5,757 nt of DNA from an uncultured Lachnospiraceae bacterium (GTDB lineage Bacteria > Bacillota_A > Clostridia > Lachnospirales > Lachnospiraceae). How positions within the stretch are numbered: the first letter of the stretch is position 1; each line of letters opens with the position of its first letter. The notes under the pieces were generated by a model that did not search any database, was not told the DNA's origin, and saw only the letters and a program-made list of their open reading frames with translations. A program made the position numbers and the translations under genes. Location: the NCBI GenBank assembly GCA_902796775.1, contig CADBQK010000527.1, forward strand, positions 1 through 5,757, in the 5' to 3' direction. This document shows positions 1-5,618 of this stretch, one piece after another.

Positions 1-954
1 CGTGTTTTCCCATGAGGTTTCTGCTGTGGTCCCGGTCTGGTTTTCATCCGTAGAGACCGTGCAGACAAAGTCCAGGTATGTAAACCCATATAAGTCAGAC
101 AGTTTTTGCATCTGTTCGTGGGCTTCCTGATAAAATGATCCTGTCTGTGTTTTTGTTTCTTCGGGAACCGGGGTGGTCACAACGATGACTTCTATATCAT
201 GTTCCTGGCAAAACTGTATCGTCTTTTCAAAATACTTTTGATTCTCCTGCACGTACTTTTCTACATCGGCTCCATAAGAAAGCTGTGGGGGAGTGTAGTT
301 CCCGTGGACATGATTTGCGATCTCAATCATGCCGTCCGTGCGGCAGATCTGGTCTTTGCCGTTGAATGGTTCCGGAGTTTTGTTTTTGTAGGCGTCGCTT
401 TGTTTGACGGAAACGGTATTCCTGACATATCGTAAGGCATCCTGGAGCCCCTTCCCCATGTCGGTCCTGCAGATATTTTCTCGGTACAGGAACCAGGGCA
501 TCAGCACAAAACGGATAGCCCCGTCCAGGCATAGATTAGAAAAATACGACAGGCGCACCGGTGAGAGTGCCATTACACTTTCCTGGTAGCGGGCGTTTTT
601 ATTGAAATTGTCATAGGAAATCCAGTAAGCCGGATCATACTCCAGGATTACCTGTTCCGGTTTGTGTTCTCTGGAGGCATCCAGCAGAAGATAATAGTTC
701 TCCCGGGGATACTGGCCTCCGGCCGCGGCATTGAAGCTGCTTTCCCCTGTCTGCTCTGTCCATACCGCCGGATCCAGGCAGCTGGCTGCATGGGAAGATC
801 CCAGAAACAGCGTGTGGAACGTCTCATGTTCAAGCGTATGGATTTTCATTTCCGTAAACTGATAGGGGATCAGCAGATAGCCCAGCAGTGCATTCACTGC
901 AAAAAAAGCCAGCAGGCCGGCAATAAACGGGAAGATCTTCTTAAAAATTCGCAT
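1..954 (-). CDS. SGNH/GDSL-type membrane-anchored protein, DltD/AlgX-like (3' end outside window)
   Basis: This frame is open for 318 codons from an ATG at 954 to the left edge, so the C-terminus is missing. A GGAGG lies 8 bases before the ATG. The start overlaps the end of the upstream MBOAT gene by 14 bases, which indicates an operon and probable translational coupling. Residues 1-6 are basic and about 7-29 form one hydrophobic segment, so an N-terminal membrane anchor with the rest outside the cytoplasm is likely. Residues 50-56 (FLGSSHA) fit SGNH block I, with S54 as the candidate nucleophile followed by D61-P62. FNAAAGGQYP (74-83) resembles the second conserved block, and PEQVILEYDP is a following core strand. 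The last block with the catalytic Asp/His would lie past the left edge, so catalysis cannot be confirmed. Proteins of this kind partner MBOAT acyltransferases (DltD with DltB, AlgX/AlgJ with AlgI) in O-acylation of cell-surface polymers. That role is inferred from family and position; the exact subfamily is uncertain. Confidence 0.85.
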   Translation of the reverse strand, partial: MRIFKKIFPFIAGLLAFFAVNALLGYLLIPYQFTEMKIHTLEHETFHTLFLGSSHAASCLDPAVWTEQTGESSFNAAAGGQYPRENYYLLLDASREHKPEQVILEYDPAYWISYDNFNKNARYQESVMALSPVRLSYFSNLCLDGAIRFVLMPWFLYRENICRTDMGKGLQDALRYVRNTVSVKQSDAYKNKTPEPFNGKDQICRTDGMIEIANHVHGNYTPPQLSYGADVEKYVQENQKYFEKTIQFCQEHDIEVIVVTTPVPEETKTQTGSFYQEAHEQMQKLSDLYGFTYLDFVCTVSTDENQTGTTAETSWENT

Positions 955-2416
955 AGATAAATCCTCCGTCACTCATATTTCCATAGAAAGCACAGATCAG
1001 CCAGATAGCGATGAGGCAGGCTGTCTGGACAGCCGCCGGCCAGGAGGTTGCCTTGCCCCTCACATCCAGGCCTTTTTCCCGCAGAATGCTGACCGCCAGG
1101 ATCACAAGACACCCGAGCAGCATCGGAATAAAATGATAGAGGCAGAGGAGAGGCCTGCCCGGTTCGATCACGGTCAATGAGAAAAATGGAGCCTTGAAAG
1201 AATTCTTCAGCATCTGCCACACCATGCGCAGGGATTCACTGCGGTCCAGATACCAGCTGATATTTACCAGGAGAAATGTACGTGCAATGCAAAATGCTGT
1301 GAACCAGGGGGTCTGATCCGTTACCCCAAGTTTCTGTTTCCATTTTCGAAATGTCCCTGTCAGAAGGCCGCTGATGGCGATGATCATTCCATGGAAAAGT
1401 CCGAAGGCGATGAAATGCCAGCTTGGTCCATGCCAGATCCCTACCGCCGCAAATACAATCAGATTTGCAATTCCGATCGGAAGAGCCCTTCCGGTTTCCT
1501 TTCCAAATGCTTTCCTGCAGCTTTTGCGCAGTTTTCCCATCCATCCGGAAAGGGTGATCGGATAGAACAGGTAATCCTTCATCCAGGTCCCCAGAGTAAT
1601 GTGCCAGCGATGCCAGAAATCCGTCAGGCTGCGGGCGAAATAAGGCTGGCGGAAATTTTCATCCAGATGAATGCCCATCATTTCCGCAATTCCAAGCGCT
1701 ACATCAATTCCTGCGGAAAAGTCAGCATATAACTGCACGGAATAGAGCAGTACACCCTGGATGCCAAGGCTTTGCAGATCAAAAGAGGCACCGAAGATAC
1801 GGTCCACATATGAAGCAGCGTTGTCTGCCACGACGTATTTTTTGAACATGCCCCAGCTGATCCGCCAGAGCCCACGCCAGATATGATCCGCCTCAAATGC
1901 ATGCCCCTGGATCAGCTGGGGCGAAAGGGTGCCGTACCGACCGATCGGCCCCTGCATCAACTGCGGGAAAAAGGCAGTAAAGAGCAGATAATGAAAGAAA
2001 TTCTTTTCCGGTTCAATACGTTTCCAGTAAACATCCAGCAAGTAACCTGCCGTCTGGAATGTATAGAAGGAAATTCCCAGCGGAAGCAGGAGATACACCC
2101 CGGGAAGAGAGATCCCCGGCAGCCTGTTCAGGGTCAGGATCGCGAATGTGCTGTACTTCAGCCAGGCGAGCATTCCAAAATCCAGCAGCAGCGGGATGAC
2201 AACCGCTGCTTTCTTCTCATTTGCAGCAAAAAGCCCGCCGATCCAGGTCACTGCAGCCGCAAACAGAAGGTACGGCAAAAAAGCCGTACCTGCAGCAGCG
2301 TAATAAAGGCCGGATACAATCAGAAGCCAGATCCAGCGCACTTTTTCCGGAAACAGATAGTATCCGCAGACACATCCACCTGCCAGAAGAAAAAACGAAA
2401 ATGAAGTAAATGACAT
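941..2416 (-). CDS. MBOAT family membrane O-acyltransferase (AlgI/DltB-like)
   Basis: A complete 491-residue polytopic membrane protein, close to the usual AlgI/DltB length. Conserved MBOAT signatures are visible in order: LPLGISFYTFQTAGYLLDVY (111-130), FFPQLMQGPIGRY (149-161), DFWHRWHITLGTWMKDYLF (266-284) and GIWHGPSWHFIAFGLFHG (326-343). H329 in the WHG motif matches the family's catalytic histidine, and H272 matches the second conserved histidine. The C-terminus GGFIYANF resembles the usual FIYFQF-like end, so the gene is intact. The family moves an acyl group from a thioester donor on the cytoplasmic side to a hydroxyl on an extracytoplasmic polymer; here the neighbouring carrier protein is the obvious donor. 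The ATG at 2416 has AAGGAG 8 bases upstream. It lies 29 bases after the carrier-protein gene and overlaps the next gene by 14 bases. Family assignment is firm. The substrate group and the acceptor polymer are not visible in the sequence. Confidence 0.95.
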   Translation of the reverse strand: MSFTSFSFFLLAGGCVCGYYLFPEKVRWIWLLIVSGLYYAAAGTAFLPYLLFAAAVTWIGGLFAANEKKAAVVIPLLLDFGMLAWLKYSTFAILTLNRLPGISLPGVYLLLPLGISFYTFQTAGYLLDVYWKRIEPEKNFFHYLLFTAFFPQLMQGPIGRYGTLSPQLIQGHAFEADHIWRGLWRISWGMFKKYVVADNAASYVDRIFGASFDLQSLGIQGVLLYSVQLYADFSAGIDVALGIAEMMGIHLDENFRQPYFARSLTDFWHRWHITLGTWMKDYLFYPITLSGWMGKLRKSCRKAFGKETGRALPIGIANLIVFAAVGIWHGPSWHFIAFGLFHGMIIAISGLLTGTFRKWKQKLGVTDQTPWFTAFCIARTFLLVNISWYLDRSESLRMVWQMLKNSFKAPFFSLTVIEPGRPLLCLYHFIPMLLGCLVILAVSILREKGLDVRGKATSWPAAVQTACLIAIWLICAFYGNMSDGGFIYANF

Positions 2417-2445
2417 GCCTTATACTCCTTGCTTTTTCAATTCCT

Positions 2446-2670
2446 TTACTTTTTCAGGCTCTGCACCATGGCATAGATTGCCTTTGCGGAATTGAAATTA
2501 GCCGGGATGATCTGTGCAGGCAGAACCCGGATATCATATGTTTCCTCCAGTTCCGCCACAATCGAAAGCACATCAAATGAACTGAGAATCCCGTCATCGA
2601 TCAATGTCTCACAGTTTTCAAAATCAGCTTCCGGTTTGATCTCTTCAAGCAGTTCCATCAATTCTTCCAT
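2446..2670 (-). CDS. Acyl carrier protein, DltC-like (74 aa)
   Basis: A 74-residue acidic, helical protein of DltC/ACP size. The segment LIDDGILSSFDVLSIVAELE (23-42) aligns with the phosphopantetheine attachment region of DltC-type carriers (consensus DDG-L-DS-). S31 is the expected attachment serine, but the usual DS pair is SS here. The region after it (ETYDIRVLPAQI) matches helix III and its lead-in. The likely role is to carry the aminoacyl group made by the adenylation enzyme as a thioester for the decarboxylase and then for the MBOAT transferase. The ATG at 2670 has GAGGAG about 8 bases upstream and lies inside the end of the decarboxylase gene (26-base overlap), suggesting translational coupling and matched expression of the two. 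No phosphopantetheinyl transferase is encoded in this window, so a housekeeping enzyme elsewhere would have to activate it. Confidence 0.92.
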   Translation of the reverse strand: MEELMELLEEIKPEADFENCETLIDDGILSSFDVLSIVAELEETYDIRVLPAQIIPANFNSAKAIYAMVQSLKK

Positions 2671-3868
2671 TGTTCCACTCCTCTGTTTGTATATGTTGTC
2701 TTACCTGCATGGCTTTTCCGTCCTTCCAGAAATAGACAGCCGGCAGATCTCTGCTCAAAAACAGGCTGATGCCTTCCGTCATGGAATAAGCACCTGTCCG
2801 CCCAAACACCATTATATCGTTTATTTTCAGATTTGAAACCGGGAAATCCCGGACAAGCACATCAGCCGTCGTGCAAAGGGATCCACAGATCGTCCAGTGG
2901 ACGGGATCTTCCGAAACGGGATCTTCCGAAAGGAGATCTTCCGGAACGAGATCTTCCGGAACGGGATCTTCTGTCCGGGAGAGAACCTGGATCTGCGGGA
3001 TCTTCATCGCCATAGTCTGTCCATAGTAATTCATCTGGTGAATCCCACCGTCCACGATGCAATATGAGGCATCTTCCGTTTTCTTAAGGTCTACAACCCG
3101 GACTGCGTAAGAGCCGCAGGAAGCAGTCAGAAAACGGCCGATTTCCAGGGTAAGAGTTCCCTGAAAAGCCGTCTGTTCCAGGGCGAGACGCAGCTCATCA
3201 AGCATCTGTTCTTCGTCGATTGGCGGATCGCTTTCAAAGTAAGCCACAGGCAGTCCCGGGCCATATTCAAATTCTTGAAAAGCATGTTCCTGCAGAAACG
3301 GATCTGTTTCTGAAAGCTCTCTGGAAATCCGCTTCCACTTTTTCTGGGTACCTGTATAAAGCTGAAGGCCGCCAAGTTTCAGGCCGGGGAACCGGTGTTC
3401 CTCTCTTTGCAGGGCAATCATCCTGGAGATGGTCTGCCGATCCATACCGAACTGATTCCCCCCGCTTAGCCGCATCAGTACATTCAGGCAGAGCCCCTGC
3501 TCCATGGCCAGTTCATTGAGTATGTGAAGCTGCAGGGGGGACTCCGCCGTATAGACTGCTGCTTCCCCATAGCAGCAGATGATTTCCCGGAAGTTTTCCT
3601 TCTCTTTATTTACGCCGGACAGGATCATCTTTTCGGCGGGAACGTTCAGGCGCCGGCAGATCCGCTCCTCCCCGGGCGAGCACACTTCAAATCCATCGAC
3701 CAGAGGGAGCAGCGGCTCCACGAGAAACGGATTGGCTTTCATGGCATAGACAAGGCGGATCTTCTCCCCCAGATGCCTGCGTATCATCCTTACTCTCGCG
3801 GTCAGTGCATCCAGGTCAAAAAGGTAGGCAGGAGTTGAGATGGTTTTATATGCAGTATCATCAATCAT
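2645..3868 (-). CDS. Fold-type III PLP-dependent amino acid decarboxylase (LysA/BtrK-like)
   Basis: A complete 407-residue enzyme with the alanine-racemase-type barrel followed by a beta domain. YAMKAN (41-46) carries the PLP-binding lysine K44. EYGPGLP (201-207) and EIGR (242-245) fit the phosphate-binding loop and the Glu/Arg motif that in relatives reads EPGR. CGSLCTTADVL (328-338) contains C332, the active-site cysteine given to the partner subunit, and GAYSM (359-363) is the last motif. The two-domain layout and C332 point to a decarboxylase, not an alanine racemase. The HxHIGS motif of diaminopimelate decarboxylase is replaced by QLYTGT (169-174), and the acidic residue after the cysteine is Thr, so diaminopimelate, ornithine or lysine is an unlikely substrate. 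Placed between a ligase and a carrier protein, it could act on a carrier-bound amino acid as BtrK does (inference). Residues about 299-323 form a repeated acidic loop. The ATG at 3868 has AAGGA upstream, and an in-frame TGA just before it excludes a longer protein. Confidence 0.9.
   Translation of the reverse strand: MIDDTAYKTISTPAYLFDLDALTARVRMIRRHLGEKIRLVYAMKANPFLVEPLLPLVDGFEVCSPGEERICRRLNVPAEKMILSGVNKEKENFREIICCYGEAAVYTAESPLQLHILNELAMEQGLCLNVLMRLSGGNQFGMDRQTISRMIALQREEHRFPGLKLGGLQLYTGTQKKWKRISRELSETDPFLQEHAFQEFEYGPGLPVAYFESDPPIDEEQMLDELRLALEQTAFQGTLTLEIGRFLTASCGSYAVRVVDLKKTEDASYCIVDGGIHQMNYYGQTMAMKIPQIQVLSRTEDPVPEDLVPEDLLSEDPVSEDPVHWTICGSLCTTADVLVRDFPVSNLKINDIMVFGRTGAYSMTEGISLFLSRDLPAVYFWKDGKAMQVRQHIQTEEWNNGRIDGTA
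2903..2977. repeat. 15-bp tandem repeat, about 5 copies, inside the decarboxylase gene
   Basis: Five consecutive 15-base units are readable on the plus strand at 2903, 2918, 2933, 2948 and 2963, all variants of GGGATCTTCCGAAAC. The fourth is nearly identical to the third and the fifth is degenerate at its end. Because 15 is a multiple of 3, the reading frame is kept. The units encode pentapeptides of the type (V/L)(P/S)-E-D-(P/L) on the minus strand. The array lies in a loop between two strands of the C-terminal beta domain, just before the C332 motif. It is probably prone to changes in copy number through replication slippage. Confidence 0.93.
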
Positions 3869-3873
3869 TCCGT

Positions 3874-3935
3874 ATCATCCTTTTCATTCATTCTCATGAA
3901 ATCTGCATCATCCATTTTCATTTTCATGAAATCTG
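3874..3935. repeat. Imperfect tandem direct repeat (~30 bp x 2) between adenylation and decarboxylase genes
   Basis: The 69-base gap between genes 1 and 2 consists almost wholly of two adjacent copies of one block, 3874-3905 and 3907-3935. In the mRNA sense both begin CAGATTTCATGA and end GGATGAT; the copy nearer the decarboxylase has a few extra bases that create its AAAAGGA ribosome binding site. The repeat leaves a 20-codon frame (ATG at 3927, TGA at 3865-3867) whose stop overlaps the decarboxylase ATG as ATGA. That frame has no visible ribosome binding site and probably is not a gene. Confidence 0.75.
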
Positions 3936-3937
3936 GT

Positions 3938-5449
3938 TTAACGTCCCTGCGCCAGCAGCTGCCGGTCGATTTTTCCGTTCTTGCTGAGCGGAAGAGCATC
4001 CATCTGTACAAACCGGTTGGGAATCATATAATCAGGAAGGTATTTCGCCAGACTGAGCGCAAGCACCTTTTTATCCATGTCTCCTGTATAGAAGGCAGTG
4101 ATCTTCTCCTTCAGAAACAGGCAGCAGCATTGTTCCGCGCCGAGAACCGACTGCATGGCCTTCTCAATCTCTCCAAGCTCTATTCTGTGCCCCATATGCT
4201 TGATCTGGAAATCCTTTCTTCCGACATACAGGAGGTTTCCGTCATCAAGATACTCGGCCAGATCCCCGGTCCGGTAAATGAGTTCCGGATAACGGTCATT
4301 CAGGGGGTTCTGTACAAAAACAGCCGCGGTCGCCTGCGGATTGCGGTAATAGCCAAGAGCAAGTGCCGTCCCGGCCACACAGATTTCTCCCACAGTTCCA
4401 GACTCTTCCACCAGATGATCCTCTTCATCCAGAAGGAACACCCGTTCATTGGGAAATGGACGCCCGATCGGGATGACATCCGCGGGATCTGCAGGATCAA
4501 AACTGCGCTCCACCCTATACCAGGTACAGTTACAGGTGATCTCCGTCGGACCGTAGACATTATAAAATGCCGCCCCTGGGAGAGCTTCACGCCAGACATT
4601 CAGATGCCGGACGGGCATCACTTCTCCGGAAAAGATGACACGGCGGATCTTTTCCGGGATCTTGTATTCAAATATGTGCAGTCTGGACAGCAAGGTCAAT
4701 GCAGAAACCGCCCAGATCAGCGTCGTAACGTTCCGGTTTATCAGAAAATCCATCAGCTCGGTCGGAATGGAGAAGAATCTCGGGGGAATGATCTGCATCG
4801 TGGCACCCGTCTTCAGGGTACTGTACAAATCTTTCACCGAAACATCAAAATCAAACGGAGCCTGATTTCCAATCACGTCTTCCTGCGTGATCCCAAAAAT
4901 CTCCGTGAAGCAGTCGATAAAGTCAATCACAGAACGGTGGCAGACGGCAACCCCTTTCGGCACACCCGTAGAACCGGAGGTAAAATTCACGTACAGCGGA
5001 TCCGTATCCACCATGTTATCCCGAATTCTTTTCAAAAGGACAGGATCTTCCCCGGTTTCGGCCAGATCCTCGAACAGGAGAATTTCTCCATTTCCTTCCT
5101 CCAGCAGTGTCCTGGCCAGTTCCAGACCTTCTTTGTCTGTCACGAGCACCTTTGCGTCCAATGTCTGCAGGATCCTGGCCAGTCTCTCCTTCGGCTGTTT
5201 CTGATCCAGCATCGTATAAAAACTGCCTGCATAAACGGCTCCGAGAAATACTTCAATGGCTTTCACACACTTGGGAAGTAAAACCGGCACCGGAGAGCAG
5301 CAGCTGATCTTTCCGGCCAAAGCAGTCCCTATCTTTCGCGCCGTTTTTTCCAGCTGTGCAAAAGAGACTGCCTCGTCCAGATCCGCAAGGGCAGTCTTAT
5401 CAGGATACTGTTTCGCCGAGGCTTCCAGGTATGCAAGTACACTGTTCAT
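3938..5449 (-). CDS. AMP-forming amino acid adenylation enzyme (DltA-like, stand-alone A domain)
   Basis: Predicted 503-residue cytosolic ligase that activates an amino acid as its adenylate and loads it onto the carrier protein encoded two genes downstream. Core motifs of the family are present (numbered from this start): FTSGSTGVPKG (156-166, ATP loop), FDFDVSVKD (199-207), YGPTE (299-303), YRTGD (392-396), a GRKDFQIKHMGHRIELGEIE hinge, and the C-terminal NGKIDR with the catalytic lysine K493. D202 matches the aspartate that binds the alpha-amino group in GrsA/DltA, so the substrate should be an alpha-amino acid. Length matches DltA (about 500). The ATG at 5449 was chosen because the family N-terminus begins there and AAGGAA lies 6 bases upstream. 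An in-frame TTG at 5536 with GGAGG 8 bases upstream would add 29 residues and is a real alternative. It is the first gene of the operon. Whether it is DltA proper with D-alanine is doubtful given the decarboxylase neighbour and the altered pocket. Confidence 0.93.
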   Translation of the reverse strand: MNSVLAYLEASAKQYPDKTALADLDEAVSFAQLEKTARKIGTALAGKISCCSPVPVLLPKCVKAIEVFLGAVYAGSFYTMLDQKQPKERLARILQTLDAKVLVTDKEGLELARTLLEEGNGEILLFEDLAETGEDPVLLKRIRDNMVDTDPLYVNFTSGSTGVPKGVAVCHRSVIDFIDCFTEIFGITQEDVIGNQAPFDFDVSVKDLYSTLKTGATMQIIPPRFFSIPTELMDFLINRNVTTLIWAVSALTLLSRLHIFEYKIPEKIRRVIFSGEVMPVRHLNVWREALPGAAFYNVYGPTEITCNCTWYRVERSFDPADPADVIPIGRPFPNERVFLLDEEDHLVEESGTVGEICVAGTALALGYYRNPQATAAVFVQNPLNDRYPELIYRTGDLAEYLDDGNLLYVGRKDFQIKHMGHRIELGEIEKAMQSVLGAEQCCCLFLKEKITAFYTGDMDKKVLALSLAKYLPDYMIPNRFVQMDALPLSKNGKIDRQLLAQGR

Positions 5450-5536
5450 GAATTGTTCCTTGCCGCAGGCAAGCGTGCGCATCGGTGACGCGCCTGCTGC
5501 GGCACCGATGAAAGCTTGAACGTCTTTGGCATTCAA
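5446..5536 (-). promoter_or_regulatory. Leader of the operon with competing hairpins and a short coupled reading frame
   Basis: Three inverted repeats occur in the transcribed leader. Hairpin A pairs CATCGGTG with CACCGATG (5503-5510 with 5480-5487), with a smaller CGC/GCG stem inside. Hairpin C pairs CTTGCC with GGCAAG around a 3-base loop (5468-5473 with 5459-5464); its right arm covers the AAG of the Shine-Dalgarno before the ATG at 5449. An alternative stem B pairs TGCCGCAG with CTGCGGCA (5497-5504 with 5461-5468) and excludes both A and C. An ATG at 5532 opens a 28-codon frame that ends in TGA at 5446-5448, overlapping the ATG at 5449 (ATGA). Alternatively, a TTG at 5536 reads through in frame as an N-terminal extension. 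Regulatory function is inferred; the structures are read directly. Confidence 0.4.
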
Positions 5537-5544
5537 ACTTTCTT

Positions 5545-5549
5545 CCTCC
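5545..5549 (-). promoter_or_regulatory. Strong Shine-Dalgarno (GGAGG) at the start of the operon mRNA
   Basis: GGAGG on the minus strand lies 8 bases before a TTG at 5536 and 12 bases before an ATG at 5532. The spacing favours the TTG. It shows that ribosomes probably load here, roughly 90 bases upstream of the ATG that the protein family suggests, either to make an N-terminally extended ligase or to translate a leader peptide. Confidence 0.6.
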
Positions 5550-5566
5550 GGACATCAATCTGCTCC

Positions 5567-5595
5567 AGTATACACTGTTTCCATACGCCTTGCAA
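5567..5595 (-). promoter_or_regulatory. Sigma-A-type promoter for the operon
   Basis: On the minus strand TTGCAA (5595-5590, 4 of 6 to TTGACA) is followed after exactly 17 bases by TATACT (5572-5567, 5 of 6 to TATAAT). Transcription would start near 5560, about 24 bases before the TTG at 5536 and about 111 before the ATG at 5449. It is placed in the only gap between the upstream fragment and the operon, which supports it. Confidence 0.65.
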
Positions 5596-5598
5596 ACA

Positions 5599-5615
5599 TG
5601 CGCCTAGCAGGCACA
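5599..5615 (-). terminator. Weak hairpin after the upstream gene, possible terminator
   Basis: TGTGCCT and AGGCGCA (minus strand) can pair into a 7-bp stem, with one G-U pair, around a 3-base loop, four bases past the stop codon of the right-edge gene. No run of T follows, so intrinsic termination would be inefficient. It could instead be an mRNA 3' end stabiliser or chance. It sits immediately upstream of the -35 box. Confidence 0.25.
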
Positions 5616-5618
5616 CCT

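Noticed and set aside
199..960. Short open frames in other frames across the left 960 bases (78, 69, 61 and 98 codons)
   Set aside because: The minus-strand frame from 954 to the left edge is open throughout, has a membrane anchor and a GSSH block, and explains the region. The short frames have no recognisable content.
1883..2404. Plus-strand open frame of 173 codons opposite the MBOAT gene
   Set aside because: The product is a basic, Gln/Lys-rich low-complexity sequence that mirrors hydrophobic codons of the membrane protein; no family features.
2903..2977. CRISPR array
   Set aside because: Units are 15 bases, directly adjacent and without spacers, and lie in frame inside an intact gene.
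2833..3062. Repetitive open frames on both strands over the 15-bp repeat (DLPERDLPE-like and RSGRSRSGR-like products)
   Set aside because: Any frame through a 15-base repeat gives a repeated peptide. Only the decarboxylase frame continues into conserved motifs on both sides.
2645..3868. Alanine racemase supplying D-alanine to a normal dlt operon
   Set aside because: Although the fold is shared, the LCTTADVL motif with the decarboxylase cysteine, the EIGR motif and the beta-domain layout fit the decarboxylase branch better. Not fully excluded without assay.
3896..5281. Plus-strand open frame of 461 codons opposite the adenylation gene
   Set aside because: It lies wholly antisense to a gene with all adenylation motifs, its product is rich in His, Arg and Gln with no recognisable domain, and no ribosome binding site precedes it. 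It is a shadow of the coding strand.
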